From assembly GCA_964526375.1 (NCBI GenBank), contig CAZGLK010000001.1:1-64000 (forward strand): a stretch of 64,000 bases of DNA, given 5' to 3'. This DNA comes from CAZGLK01 sp964526375. Its GTDB lineage: Bacteria > Patescibacteriota > Minisyncoccia > JACQLN01. The notes under the pieces are model-generated. The model was not told the origin of the DNA and searched no databases. It saw nothing but the letters and a program-made list of their open reading frames with translations. Made by a program: the position numbers and the translations under genes. Of this stretch, positions 29,706 through 39,478 are shown piece by piece (position 1 is the first letter of the stretch; each line of letters opens with the position of its first letter).

Positions 29706-30778
29706 CCCAAAAAGTGGACAAAGACGACGACGTTTTGGGCGTGTATCACCGCTGGATAGAGGAATTGTCTAAAAAGGCGGATAAGATAAGTGTCGTTTGT
29801 CTTTATAAAGGCCGTTCCGAACTTCCCGGAAATGTGAGGGTCTTCTCTTTAGGCAAAGAAATCCTATCGGACGCGGATTCACGCGGATGGCGACGCGGAT
29901 TCACGCGGATCAAATATATTCTCCGGTTCTATAAATATATTTGGGGATTGAGAAAAGAATGCGACTCGGTTTTTGTCCACATGAATCCAATCTATATTGT
30001 TTTGGGGGGATTATTTTGGAAAGCGCTCGGTAAGAAGGTATTGTTGTGGTACAACCATCCGCTGGGCAACTTAACGGCTAGATTCGGTATCGCTCTGGCT
30101 GATAAGGTGTTTTGCACATCCCGCTATTCTTTTTCGGCGAAATATAGAGGAACTGAAATTATGCCGGTGGGCGTAGATACATCTTTTTTTGAACCGATGC
30201 CGGAGGTGGTTAAAAAACGCAACAGAATTTTATACTTGGGCCGCATATCGCCCATCAAAAAAATAGGGGTTTTGATAGACGCGGTCAAGATGCTGGAGAT
30301 TCAAGGCCTTGATTTTGAACTCTGGGTTGTTGGCTCACCCGCTTCGCCGCAGGACAAAAGGTACGAAATTGAGATAAAAAAAACAACGGCGGGATTGTTT
30401 TTAAAAGGCAAGGTTGTTTTTAAATCTGCTGTGCCTCACCACGAAGCGCCAAAAATTTATAATTCAGCCGGAGTCTTTGTTAACCTTACTCCCACTGGCA
30501 GTTTTGATAAAACTATTTTGGAAGCTATGGCTTGTGAAACACCAGTGTTGGTAGCCAATAGAACCATGGAACAATATTTACCAAAGAAATTGCAACAACT
30601 CTGCCTTTTTCAAGAAGACAACGCGGGTGAGTTGTGTGGCCGGCTGGAGCAGTTGTTTGAATTATCCTATGGAGAAAGGCAGAAGATGAGTCAAGAGCTA
30701 CGGGATATAGTGACGAAACAACATAGCATGGATAGTTTAATAGAACGATTCTCGCATTTTTTTGAGAGTCGTTTGTAG
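29684..30778 (+). CDS. GT4-like glycosyltransferase
   Basis: A 364-residue GT-B enzyme. Landmarks: FVHMNPIYIVLGG in the N-terminal domain, IMPVGVDTSFFEP at the domain border, ILYLGRISPIKKIGVLIDAV, and the donor-binding GSFDKTILEAMACETPVLVANR. It overlaps the previous gene by 22 bases. One CGCGGATT array (29871-29910) codes for an Arg/Gly/Asp-rich loop; PASPQDKR near residue 225 derives from a GC-rich CCGCTTCGCCGCAGGAC word. Sugar specificity unknown. Confidence 0.82.
   Translation: MAKLLFITQKVDKDDDVLGVYHRWIEELSKKADKISVVCLYKGRSELPGNVRVFSLGKEILSDADSRGWRRGFTRIKYILRFYKYIWGLRKECDSVFVHMNPIYIVLGGLFWKALGKKVLLWYNHPLGNLTARFGIALADKVFCTSRYSFSAKYRGTEIMPVGVDTSFFEPMPEVVKKRNRILYLGRISPIKKIGVLIDAVKMLEIQGLDFELWVVGSPASPQDKRYEIEIKKTTAGLFLKGKVVFKSAVPHHEAPKIYNSAGVFVNLTPTGSFDKTILEAMACETPVLVANRTMEQYLPKKLQQLCLFQEDNAGELCGRLEQLFELSYGERQKMSQELRDIVTKQHSMDSLIERFSHFFESRL
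29871..29910 (+). repeat. in-frame ACGCGGATT word array
   Basis: GACGCGGATTCACGCGGATGGC-like direct repeat, two long units, related to 10846-10909 and 29246-29284. Confidence 0.75.
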
Positions 30779-30783
30779 AACCA

Positions 30784-32259
30784 ATGATTACAAGTCGTCT
30801 GGCTTCTGCCGATTTCATCAAAAAGCATTCATCCCTGTACGAGTTTTTTATCAAGGGGGAAGGTTATTGGCGTTTAAGCGATGCTATAGCTAGTGGTTTG
30901 GCTTTAGTTAGTTCTTTTCTGGTTTTGTCTTTGTTAAGCGTCCACGAGTTCGGTCTTTATCAGTTAGTTCTGGCTTTTATTGGGCTGGTTGGGGGTTTTA
31001 TTGTTATAGATTCTTTTGACGGCATCGTCGCGGTGGAAATGCGCCATTATCTAAATGGCAAACGCACTGATTTGGCCGAGGGTATTTTAAGGGAATATGC
31101 TTGCGTGAAAGTGCTGGTAGTGACAATGACGACCGCGGCTATATTTTTTGCTTCCGACCTGATTGCCCGCAGATACGGTGCTGATGTAAGCCTCTTCGTT
31201 AAAATAGCTTCACTTTTTCTGATAATTGACACTCTTCAGTCTTTAGCAAATATTTTTCTTAAGGTTATATTCTCGTTTGTTTACTTTTTTGGTGCGGTCG
31301 TGCGGGAGGTAGTTAAATTGACATTGCTCGTGGGGTGGATGTTTTGGGGTAAGGTAGGCATAGCCACAATATTGATGCTGGGTATTTTTGGTTGGGCGGC
31401 TGCTTTGATATTTACCTCCGGATATTTTTTTAAATTTTATAGGATGGTTTTTAAAACGCCGCAGGAATCTGATTTAGAAAAACAACGTTTTCCTATACTT
31501 GCCTATAAACAGCGGGAATGGTATAAAATTAAGTTGTTGCTCAACATTTTAAAAAAGCATGGTTTTTGGACCACGGGCCGGTATTTATTTTCTAAAGCGA
31601 CGAAAAACACAACCCCGTGGCTGATAAAGTTTTTTATCAACACCGAAGCGGTGGCGATTTATGCGTTGGCTATTAATTTGGTTGACTTTGTAGAAAAGTT
31701 TTTTCCAATGAACATGTTAGGTTGGATAATGATGCTGAAGATTGACAGAAGGGAGGAACTTAACCGTATTTTTTCCAAAGCAGTAAAGTATGTTGTTTGT
31801 TGGGGTGTTATTTTAGGATTTTTAAGTATGATATTTGCGCCGTTCTTAATAAGGTGGATATTGCCCAAGTATGAATCTGCTTTGCCCCTTTTTAAGTTCA
31901 TGATCTTGGCGCTGCCTATTTTTGGTTTTTATAAGGTGATGAAGGCTCAATTACTGGTTTTGCGGGAGTATAAAATTTTGGCTTTGCGCATCGTTTTTGA
32001 AAGTGTGGTTATGGTGGGGATTTTAGTCACGCTTTTACCCACTATCGGTTTAATTGGTGCCGCCGTAGCTTATATTGGAGTTTATATTACCAGGGTGCTG
32101 TTTTCGTATCCCGCCCTGATTCGCAGCCATCCTTATTTGCGTTTGAGTTTTAAGGAATTGGCAAGTTTTGATAAATCTGATAAAGAGTTTTTAATAAGGT
32201 TTTGGCAGCAGCTGATTAGTATTGTTGGATCTTATTGGACCAGATTGAGATTCAAGTAG
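30784..32259 (+). CDS. polysaccharide flippase (Wzx/MATE-like)
   Basis: A 491-residue polytopic membrane protein with about 12 predicted helices, fitting the MOP-superfamily flippases that turn lipid-linked oligosaccharides across the cytoplasmic membrane. Support: an early helix pair (AIASGLALVSSFLVLSLLSV, YQLVLAFIGLVGGFIVIDSF), a central loop FILAYKQ-like cytoplasmic segment, TGRYLFSKATKNTTPWLIKFF, and late helices with SYPALIRSHPYL. Its place directly after a glycosyltransferase run fits a Wzx role. It starts 5 bases after the previous stop. No word repeats are present from here on in most genes. Confidence 0.75.
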   Translation: MITSRLASADFIKKHSSLYEFFIKGEGYWRLSDAIASGLALVSSFLVLSLLSVHEFGLYQLVLAFIGLVGGFIVIDSFDGIVAVEMRHYLNGKRTDLAEGILREYACVKVLVVTMTTAAIFFASDLIARRYGADVSLFVKIASLFLIIDTLQSLANIFLKVIFSFVYFFGAVVREVVKLTLLVGWMFWGKVGIATILMLGIFGWAAALIFTSGYFFKFYRMVFKTPQESDLEKQRFPILAYKQREWYKIKLLLNILKKHGFWTTGRYLFSKATKNTTPWLIKFFINTEAVAIYALAINLVDFVEKFFPMNMLGWIMMLKIDRREELNRIFSKAVKYVVCWGVILGFLSMIFAPFLIRWILPKYESALPLFKFMILALPIFGFYKVMKAQLLVLREYKILALRIVFESVVMVGILVTLLPTIGLIGAAVAYIGVYITRVLFSYPALIRSHPYLRLSFKELASFDKSDKEFLIRFWQQLISIVGSYWTRLRFK

Positions 32260-32304
32260 GGTGATAAGGTGTCCTCGCAAAGAAACAGACAAAGACCAGA
32301 AATT

Positions 32305-33660
32305 ATGTTTAAGAAAACTATTTTCATAACGGCGTTTTTTAATCTGGCGGTCCGGAATATTTTAAGCACCGATTTTTTGGATATCCTAAAATCGAGAAAG
32401 GATTTGAGGGTAATTCTGCTTGTGCCGGAGGGAAGAAAATTCTTGTTTGAACGGGAGTTTGGAGAAACCAATGTAGTGGTGGAGGAAATCCCTTTCAGAC
32501 GTATATCGCGATTGAACCTCTTGTTTCATTTTTTGTCGTGGAATTTACTTAGCACGCACAGCAAGAAAATCCATCGTCTTGTTCAATTGCGCAAGGATAA
32601 CAATTATTTGATGTTCTGGCTGACCAGCCTTTTGGGGTTTTTGGGCAGATTCAACCCGACAAAAAAAGTGTTTAGGTGGCTGGATTATAATTTTTCCCCG
32701 CGGGATGTTTTTGATCCCTGGTTTGATAAATATAAACCCGACTTGGTTTTGGCCACAGACATTCAGGATTTAAGAGTTCAGGAATTAAGCGATACCGCCT
32801 TGGTGCGTGTGGCTAGAAACAAGGATGTGGCGAGCGTGGGCATGTCTCGCTCTTGGGATGCTATAACCACAAAAGGTTTGCTGCGAACTCTGCCCGATAT
32901 CTTGGTGACCCAGAGCGAGAACATGAAAAAGATGGCGGTTTGTTATCATGGTTTGGACCCCGAAAGGGTTGCGGCGGTTGGTTTTCCTCATTACGACTCT
33001 TATGTTAAAGGTACCAGGATTGATCGCGGAGTTTTTTTTAAGAGATTGGAATTGAATCCCAACAAACGGCTGATATTTTTTGTCCCGCCAAGTGACCTTT
33101 GGACCGGTGACAAATCGCTCAATTTTTATTTATTGCGGCTCCTGGCTGGTTTAGGTGAGCAGGTTGTGGTTCGGTTCCCTTTGTTTGGGGAGCTTGATAT
33201 TGGCGACTTTGTTCCCCCAGGCTACATGATTTTTGACAAGCCCAGAAATGTTTCTCAACTGGAAGAATCATTTTTGAACAGGCAAGATGATGCTCATTTG
33301 GCTGATCTTATCTATCACAGCGATGTTGTGCTGACCGGTCCATCAAGTATAATTTTGGATGCGGCTATTTTGGATAAACCGACTATCCTGCTTGGTTTTG
33401 ATGGTGATACAAGTAAACCTTACTGGAAGAGTTTAAGAAGGTATTATGATTATGAACATCAGCAGGTTGTTATTAATGGAGCCGGGACCAGAATTGCCAC
33501 CAGCGGGGAAGAATTGATTGCTTATTTGCGGGTCTGTCTGAATAACCCCCAGCAGGGGTCGACATTTAGGCGCACGATTGCTCAAGAGGCCTGTTATAGT
33601 TTAGACGGACAGTCGGGCGAGCGTTTGGCCAAGCTGGTTTTAAAAAGGTTGGACTTATGA
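32305..33660 (+). CDS. GT-B-like surface-glycan protein, paralogue family member 1
   Basis: A 451-residue soluble protein. With four paralogues (43372, 49899, 57403, 58842) it shares an N-terminal TIFITAF...RNIL motif, FDKYKPDLVLATD, SRSWDAIT, a region of the form lVxxNexxKxxA, AVGFPHYDSY, and PSSIILDAAILDKPTI. It also shares a C-terminal Leu-Asp-Gly-Gln-Ser-Gly. The two-domain layout and the Gly/Ser-Ser/Thr...Glu/Asp-Ala...Lys-Pro motif recall CDP-glycerol glycerophosphotransferase-like and capsule GT-B enzymes, but I cannot name the family. ATG 32305 matches paralogue starts better than the upstream GTG 32269. ATGA overlap with the next gene. Confidence 0.6.
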   Translation: MFKKTIFITAFFNLAVRNILSTDFLDILKSRKDLRVILLVPEGRKFLFEREFGETNVVVEEIPFRRISRLNLLFHFLSWNLLSTHSKKIHRLVQLRKDNNYLMFWLTSLLGFLGRFNPTKKVFRWLDYNFSPRDVFDPWFDKYKPDLVLATDIQDLRVQELSDTALVRVARNKDVASVGMSRSWDAITTKGLLRTLPDILVTQSENMKKMAVCYHGLDPERVAAVGFPHYDSYVKGTRIDRGVFFKRLELNPNKRLIFFVPPSDLWTGDKSLNFYLLRLLAGLGEQVVVRFPLFGELDIGDFVPPGYMIFDKPRNVSQLEESFLNRQDDAHLADLIYHSDVVLTGPSSIILDAAILDKPTILLGFDGDTSKPYWKSLRRYYDYEHQQVVINGAGTRIATSGEELIAYLRVCLNNPQQGSTFRRTIAQEACYSLDGQSGERLAKLVLKRLDL

Positions 33661-34742
33661 AGATTTGTTACCTGAACCGCCATCTGCAGGACAATACCGG
33701 CGTGGGCGCTTTCTGTTTGTCGTTAACCAGGTCCATAGTCGGTATTAGATCCGATGTTTCTTATAATGTTTTGACCGGTGAGGATATTCTCTCGGGCGGT
33801 TTTTTTGGCTTGGTTTTCAATTTTTTTAAAATACGAAGGTTTTTTAGGCAATATGACATAATCCATGCTTTGGACGCATGGCCTTATGGGGTCATAGCTG
33901 CATTTTTTTCTTTGGGTCTTAAAAAAAGGGTTCTGATTACAGCGGTCGGCACGGGTGCGGTGGAGCCGTTATACCACACTTTAAAAAAGCAGTTGTTAAT
34001 CTGGGCTTACAGAAACGCCCATAGGGTTGTGGCGGTAAGCAGTAACACCAGATCCGAGATTTTGAAGGTGGTTCCTGATCTTAAAATTGATGTTATCAAC
34101 CACGGAGTCGATGTTTCCAAGTTCCCCGCCTCCGCCGACCCGCTTCGCCAGAGCTTCAGCGAGATTGAAAATCTCAGACCTTACATTTTGAGCGTTGGTT
34201 GGCTTAAACCAAGAAAGGGATTGATCTATTCTTTGAGAGCCTTTGCCCTGATTGCCCCTAAGTTTCAAGGGCTTCGCTACATGATTGTAGGCGAGGGTTT
34301 GGAATACGAAAACCTTGTAGCGGAGAGTATAAGATTGGGTGTTCATGATAAGGTAATCATACTCAAGAAAGTCTCGGAGGAATACTTGGCATCTTTGTAT
34401 AAGGGCGCGGAGTTGTTTTTGTTGCTTCCCCAGAGCGACAGCAAAGATATCGAAGGATTTGGGCTTGTCTTTCTGGAGGCGGCCGCTTGCGGCCTGCCGG
34501 TGGTAGGAACTTATAAAAGCGGGGCCGCAGACGCAATTTGGGAAGGCCACAACGGCTTTTTGGTAGAACCACGGGATCCTCAAGCCGCTGCCGAGGCCGT
34601 GTTGAAAATTTTGACGGATCACACTCTTAGGAATGAATTTTCTCGCAACTCTATTTTGTTTGCCCAAAAGATGAGTTGGGACAAAGCGGCCCGCCTGTAT
34701 TTGGATGTTTACGAGTCCCAGATCAAGCAAAAACAAACTTGA
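33657..34742 (+). CDS. GT4-family glycosyltransferase
   Basis: A 361-residue GT-B enzyme with NTGVGAFCLSL, VINHGVDVSKFP, ILSVGWLKPRKGLIYSLRAF, IVGEGLEYENLV, LFLLLPQSDSKDIEGFGLVFLEAAACGLPVVGTYKSG (split E-x7-E motif) and a C-terminal helical return. It overlaps the preceding gene by ATGA and the convergent methyltransferase by 34 bases. A GC-rich insert of about 40 bases (34124-34166, CGCCTCCGCC and CGCTTCGCC words) codes for an extra loop after the GVDVSKF motif. Substrate unknown. Confidence 0.85.
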   Translation: MKICYLNRHLQDNTGVGAFCLSLTRSIVGIRSDVSYNVLTGEDILSGGFFGLVFNFFKIRRFFRQYDIIHALDAWPYGVIAAFFSLGLKKRVLITAVGTGAVEPLYHTLKKQLLIWAYRNAHRVVAVSSNTRSEILKVVPDLKIDVINHGVDVSKFPASADPLRQSFSEIENLRPYILSVGWLKPRKGLIYSLRAFALIAPKFQGLRYMIVGEGLEYENLVAESIRLGVHDKVIILKKVSEEYLASLYKGAELFLLLPQSDSKDIEGFGLVFLEAAACGLPVVGTYKSGAADAIWEGHNGFLVEPRDPQAAAEAVLKILTDHTLRNEFSRNSILFAQKMSWDKAARLYLDVYESQIKQKQT

Positions 34743-35377
34743 TCGGCGAATAGATTGGGCCAGAAATATTTTAACAATCGCGTTCCAGAACTAACCTCCC
34801 TTTGGCTGATCTTAAAACCTAGTTTTTGGGTTGCAGCTTCAAAGTCTTTTACGGAAAAAAAGCGCAGGTGTTCCCTTGGTTCAAGAATCCATTGTTTGGG
34901 GAATCGTCCTAAAATTAACAGCCGGAGACGATGTTTCCAGAGAGCGATATTAGGTATAGAAACCAGCACGGCTTTTTTGGTTACCCGCCGGGCTTCCAGC
35001 AGCAGTTCTTCCGGATTGGGGATGTGTTCTAATGTTTCGGAGATGATTGTAAAATCAAACTCGCCGTCGTTAAACGGCAACTTTTTAGCGGCATCATGTC
35101 TTTGGGCTGGTATCTTTCTTTCCCGGCAGATATTTAAGGCAGTTTCCGAGATATCCAGCCCCAAGGGCCGGATGTTCCGCTTGGAGGCAACGAGGTAACG
35201 GAGCAGGGAGCAATCGCCGCAGCCCACATCTAAAACCTTGGAGCCATCGGCTATCCATTGGGCGAATATCTTGTGCCGGGGGCGATAACCGGATTGACCT
35301 CGGTGCCGCCAGTAGCTTTCGTAGAATGGAGAGTTGGGGTCGTCCGTTTTTGTTTTTAGTAGAGTTTTTTCTTCCAA
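34709..35377 (-). CDS. class I SAM-dependent methyltransferase
   Basis: A 222-residue enzyme with motif I VLDVGCGDCSLLRYL, an acidic strand end PLGLDIS, FDFTIISETLEHIPNPEELL (motif IV region) and a loop with EPREHLRFFSVKDFEAA. This is the small Methyltransf_11/25-type fold common in glycan loci, for example O-methylation of sugars or lipid carriers. It is the last gene of a minus-strand block and overlaps both the convergent GT (34 bases) and the upstream epimerase gene (22 bases). Confidence 0.82.
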   Translation of the reverse strand: MEEKTLLKTKTDDPNSPFYESYWRHRGQSGYRPRHKIFAQWIADGSKVLDVGCGDCSLLRYLVASKRNIRPLGLDISETALNICRERKIPAQRHDAAKKLPFNDGEFDFTIISETLEHIPNPEELLLEARRVTKKAVLVSIPNIALWKHRLRLLILGRFPKQWILEPREHLRFFSVKDFEAATQKLGFKISQREVSSGTRLLKYFWPNLFADQVCFCLIWDS

Positions 35378-36399
35378 GTTTGAGGTATGTGTTTATGTTC
35401 CAATTCCAGGGAATCAAGATATTTAAATTTTTGCGGCCCTAACGTTTTGGCCCAGGCTATTGTCTTTTTAAGACCCGTCTCCAGGGAGGTTTGTTTTATA
35501 TTGCCCAAGAGTTTTCTCATGGTCTCGTGGCTGGAATAAGCCAATTTGACTTCTTGGGGTCTGGACGGCAAATACTCTGGATTAAATTGCGGCGGCGCTT
35601 TTTTCCCAAAAAATTCTTTCAGGATGATATCTTTTAAGTGATTCAAGGTTACATTTTCGTTTGAGCCTACATTTATGGTGTTATTCTGGCACTTTTTGGA
35701 GAAGGCGGCTTTAACCATAGCCGTGGTGACATCGCTTATGTAACTAAAGGCCCGTTGTTGTAAGCCATCGCCGTAAATATAGAAGTTTTTGCCTTGCCCG
35801 AGTCTGTTTATAAAAATACCGACGACATTGCGGTAAGGATCGCTAAGATTTTGTCTGGGCCCATAGACGTTGTGCGGCCTGATGATGACATACTTAAAAC
35901 CATAGACTGTGGACATAATCCTGGTTACACTTTCCATGGCTGCTTTGGCCACACCATAGATGTCCTCTGGAGCAGGTGTCATGCTCTCTCTGAAAGGAAC
36001 TTGTTGGTTGCCATAAACGCTCATGGAACTCACCAGTATTATCTTTTTAACGCCATTTTTTATGGCTGGCACCAGCAGGTTTAAATAGGCCAGCAGGTTT
36101 CTGTCCATGGCACTAAATGGGGTAAATTGGCTTCGCCCTTCTGTGGCATCGGCGGCTAAATGAAAGATTGTGTCTGGCTTAAGCTTATTAATGTATTCGG
36201 CCGTTTTTTCGCGGCGGCGTAGGTCCAATTTGGTAAAGTATTTCTTTTGGGAGACATTGCGCATAAAACCACCAGAAAGATCATCAACTCCGAAAACCTT
36301 GTATTTTTTAAGGTCATGGAGTCTATCGTAAATATGGCTGCCCATGAATCCGGCTGAGCCGGTTATCAGAATCTTTTGTTTTGGCATGGCACTGGTCAT
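35356..36399 (-). CDS. NAD-dependent sugar epimerase/dehydratase (extended SDR)
   Basis: A 347-residue extended SDR. ITGSAGFMGSHIYDRL is the NAD-binding glycine motif; FHLAADAT, VSSMSVYGN and YGVAKAAME (YxxxK) form the catalytic site, and RPHNVYGPRQ and GDGLQQRAFSYISDV bind the nucleotide sugar. This fits UDP-glucose 4-epimerase-like or related enzymes; the exact reaction cannot be fixed. It makes an activated sugar for the glycosyltransferases around it. Confidence 0.82.
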   Translation of the reverse strand: MTSAMPKQKILITGSAGFMGSHIYDRLHDLKKYKVFGVDDLSGGFMRNVSQKKYFTKLDLRRREKTAEYINKLKPDTIFHLAADATEGRSQFTPFSAMDRNLLAYLNLLVPAIKNGVKKIILVSSMSVYGNQQVPFRESMTPAPEDIYGVAKAAMESVTRIMSTVYGFKYVIIRPHNVYGPRQNLSDPYRNVVGIFINRLGQGKNFYIYGDGLQQRAFSYISDVTTAMVKAAFSKKCQNNTINVGSNENVTLNHLKDIILKEFFGKKAPPQFNPEYLPSRPQEVKLAYSSHETMRKLLGNIKQTSLETGLKKTIAWAKTLGPQKFKYLDSLELEHKHIPQTWKKKLY

Positions 36400-36406
36400 T
36401 ATGACT

Positions 36407-37456
36407 CTATTTGATTAAACACTTTAACATACTTTTCAGGTTTTTTCCAATCAACTCCGGCGTGGCGCTGGAAGTAAATTTCGCATGTCCCTGCCGGGCT
36501 ATGGCCTGACGCAACTCGGGGTTTCCCTTTAGAGTTATGATAGCCCGGGCTATTGATTCGGGATTGGCTATTGGCACGAGCATAAGTTCTGTTTCGTCAA
36601 ACAGCTCTCGTATGGCCGGCGTGTCGGCGGTTATAACCGGTTTGCCCATAGCCAGGTATTCGTACACTTTGTTGGGAATTACCATTTTTGTTTTTGAGGT
36701 GTTGCCAAAGATACCCAGGCAAATGTCCATTCTAGCTACCCATTGAGGTACTGCCTCTGCGGGTATTCTGACGTCGTGAAATTTAACATTATTAAGTTCT
36801 AAGCCCCGGGCTATTTTTTTGGCTAAGTTTAGCGTCTGGCCGTTACCCACCATCAGCAGTTCAAGGCTGGGGTCTTTGATTAAGCCTAAGGCTTGGATAA
36901 TATATTCTACCCCCTGTAAGGGCACGAACGTTCCCTGGAAACCAATGGTCGTCTTTTCGTTGACGAGGCCATCTTGGGGATAAAAGATGTCTGTATCCGC
37001 CCCAATCCAAACTCGCGCGAATTTTGACGGAGGCTGGTGAAAAGTCCGACAAAAATATTTTATGTGTTCTTGGGTGTCCAGCAATACCAAATTGGCGACT
37101 CTGGCCGAGGCCCAATCCAGAAAATAGTTGTGGCAGGCTGTCCACGAGAGCTTGGCGTGCAGTTTTCTGTCTTCAACCACGGTGTTGTAAAGGGAATAGA
37201 AAGCGTCAAGTACTATGGGTTTTCTGGTTATGAGACGGGCGAATAGGGCCATGCCTTGGCCGGCAAATCCAACAATCATAATATCGTAGCTGTCTCTGAT
37301 TCGCCGGTGTTTACGGAACAGACTAACGAGTTTTTTAAAACCGGCCGCTCTTTCGTGGCATTCAATAACATTCACTCCGTTTTTTCGGAGGCCTTTGATT
37401 ATTATTCTGTTTCTGGAGTAATCTCGGTTATAGGAGCCGAAGTAGCAAATGGTCAT
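36407..37456 (-). CDS. GT4-family glycosyltransferase
   Basis: A 349-residue GT-B enzyme: GSYNRDYSRNRIIIKGL at the start, VWIGADTDIFYPQ at the domain border, IGFQGTFVPLQGVEYIIQAL, LLMVGNGQTLNLAKKI, and KVYEYLAMGKPVITADTPAIREL with the donor glutamate region. It overlaps the upstream membrane-protein gene by 4 bases (ATGA on the minus strand). Substrate unknown. Confidence 0.83.
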   Translation of the reverse strand: MTICYFGSYNRDYSRNRIIIKGLRKNGVNVIECHERAAGFKKLVSLFRKHRRIRDSYDIMIVGFAGQGMALFARLITRKPIVLDAFYSLYNTVVEDRKLHAKLSWTACHNYFLDWASARVANLVLLDTQEHIKYFCRTFHQPPSKFARVWIGADTDIFYPQDGLVNEKTTIGFQGTFVPLQGVEYIIQALGLIKDPSLELLMVGNGQTLNLAKKIARGLELNNVKFHDVRIPAEAVPQWVARMDICLGIFGNTSKTKMVIPNKVYEYLAMGKPVITADTPAIRELFDETELMLVPIANPESIARAIITLKGNPELRQAIARQGHAKFTSSATPELIGKNLKSMLKCLIK

Positions 37457-39351
37457 TTTTTAATTCGGTAGATTGCTACCGAAGGATTTTTATAAATTAA
37501 AGTCAAGTTTTCATCTAAATCCGAGCGGACGGAATTGATCTGCTGTTCCCACGGCCCATAGTAGGCATAATCGGCTGGCGAGCTTTTCCAATCAGTCTTG
37601 AGAAGGCGATAACGTTCTATCAGTTCATCAAACTTTTGAAGCTTGGCTAGCTCAATCGCATCAGGCGCGTCGGAGTCAGCGCCCCTTAGGAAGTGGCGAA
37701 AATCGCCGTATTTGCTGGCAAAATAGTTGCCATAGATATGCCAGACGCTATCATTTAAATTGCTGTCTTTGTCGGGGGGGCATTGGTATTCAAGGCATCC
37801 GATTGGGACTTTACGTTCAAGTCTCTGTCTTAAGATATCTTCGGGGACCTTGAATAATTTATGAGCAGTCAAATATCTTTCTTCTATTTCTTTCATGCTC
37901 AACAAAGTAGTGAAAGCGGTGGCTAGATATGGGCGGGCAGAAGTATAGGTGTTTAGATAAAAAGAGTTCATGCTTGAAGGAGAAAGCAACTTGGGCTCAG
38001 GCTCCAGATTATTGTTTATCCACCCCCAGGAAGCGGTGATATCGTTGGGAAAAGCATAATACATTACCAGATGGGGCTGGATGCTTTTTTTAATCTCCAA
38101 AACATTTACTATTTTTTTGGTAACGGTGGCAACACTTAGCAGGACCACCAATAAAACCACCATTTTTTTCAGATGGACATGGCGGTTTTGATATTTCTTG
38201 ATTAGATCATGAGCCAGGATAAACAGAATTATGAACATCGTGGGGCCAATGACCTTAAACCAGGTATGGGGCACGGGTACATAGCCGACTAGCAGCTGAA
38301 TGTTCCAGACCGTTATCATGGTGGCACACATTGACCATAGAAAGACGGCTTTTCTAGAATTTGCCCTGAAGCAAATAAAGTAAATGGCCGGTATCAATAG
38401 TAAATAAACCAAATAGTCCAATATGTTGGCCGAATTTATGCCAATAAATCTGCCTTGGGCCAGACCCAGGCGGAAGGTGTAGTCTTGACTGGCGGGGAGT
38501 TGAGAAAATTTAAAGTAGTTTACAAAGTAAGGTATGGCCATGACGGCCGTGGTTGCCGTCAGCAGGGCCAGGCTTTTTAGCTGGACGGCGTTTTTTCTTT
38601 CAAAGGCAACGGCATAGCCGAAGAGAATGCCGATTAACACTACCCAGAAGACCCAGAGGTGGAAGTAAATGTAAAAAAGCAATCCAGCGAATAAACCGGC
38701 CAGGACGGCTTTTTTATAAGAAGGCTGTTTCCAAAATCTGTAGAGACTCCAGCAGGCCAACAGGTAAAATGGAACGGTCAAAAGAGGATTATCTATTTGA
38801 GCCAGATACAATTTGTCAAATTGAGTTTTAACCACGGGGATAAAGTTTTTTACAAAGAAAGCCAAAAAATCATTCCAGCCACGCCAGTCATAAAAGGGCA
38901 GTTTGCCCGGTATGGGGGTGAGGGTTCCAGCCAGCGCCATTAAAACCGACCAGAGTCGGGATTCAAGGATAATTCTTCCGACTAGGTAGAACCCTGCAAA
39001 AGCTAGGGCAGAGAATATAAATTGGGTCAACAAATAGGCCGCATTCATATTCCCTTTGGTTATGAACATTGAGGCGGCAGATAGCGTAGAGGTCAGGGTG
39101 TTCATTACTGTCGGTTGTTCCCTGATGTCACCGGATAAGTCGGCGGGCGGGAAATTGCCGTCATAGATTTCTCGGGCGCGGGGCAGATAATGAAGCAGGC
39201 TATTACGGTAGGTTTTGAACTGGGCCAGCGTAAACTCTTCCCCCGATCTTTCAAAATATTCCTTGATCATTAAAGGCGGCCCAATATAAAGCGAACCTAC
39301 CAGGATTGATAGGCTGGCTATGATTATGATTTCGGTTGACTTGGTTGTCAT
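37453..39351 (-). CDS. polytopic membrane protein, GT-C glycosyltransferase-like
   Basis: A 632-residue protein with about 11-12 membrane helices over residues 1-430 and a soluble C-terminal domain of about 200 residues. The first extracytoplasmic loop is long and acidic (REIYDGNFPPADLSGD), typical of GT-C transferases such as PMT/ArnT-like enzymes that use lipid-phosphate sugars outside the membrane. The C-terminal part contains three cysteines, two in CLEYQC. Co-location with a DPM1-like GT2 that starts divergently 127 bases away fits production and use of a polyprenyl-phosphate sugar. An O-antigen polymerase-like role is an alternative. Confidence 0.6.
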   Translation of the reverse strand: MTTKSTEIIIIASLSILVGSLYIGPPLMIKEYFERSGEEFTLAQFKTYRNSLLHYLPRAREIYDGNFPPADLSGDIREQPTVMNTLTSTLSAASMFITKGNMNAAYLLTQFIFSALAFAGFYLVGRIILESRLWSVLMALAGTLTPIPGKLPFYDWRGWNDFLAFFVKNFIPVVKTQFDKLYLAQIDNPLLTVPFYLLACWSLYRFWKQPSYKKAVLAGLFAGLLFYIYFHLWVFWVVLIGILFGYAVAFERKNAVQLKSLALLTATTAVMAIPYFVNYFKFSQLPASQDYTFRLGLAQGRFIGINSANILDYLVYLLLIPAIYFICFRANSRKAVFLWSMCATMITVWNIQLLVGYVPVPHTWFKVIGPTMFIILFILAHDLIKKYQNRHVHLKKMVVLLVVLLSVATVTKKIVNVLEIKKSIQPHLVMYYAFPNDITASWGWINNNLEPEPKLLSPSSMNSFYLNTYTSARPYLATAFTTLLSMKEIEERYLTAHKLFKVPEDILRQRLERKVPIGCLEYQCPPDKDSNLNDSVWHIYGNYFASKYGDFRHFLRGADSDAPDAIELAKLQKFDELIERYRLLKTDWKSSPADYAYYGPWEQQINSVRSDLDENLTLIYKNPSVAIYRIKK

Positions 39352-39478
39352 AATCCAGTATTCTATCTTGATATCGGCTATGGTTAATAATAGACCGGTT
39401 TTACCGGTAATGACAATCCGTCTAGTGATTTAGCCCCTTTGATTTACGGCGAGTTTTTTTTGTTTTATCATTAGATAT

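Noticed and set aside
33996..34736. 246-codon minus-strand open frame
   Set aside because: It is the antisense shadow of a clear GT4 gene and its translation has no family motifs.
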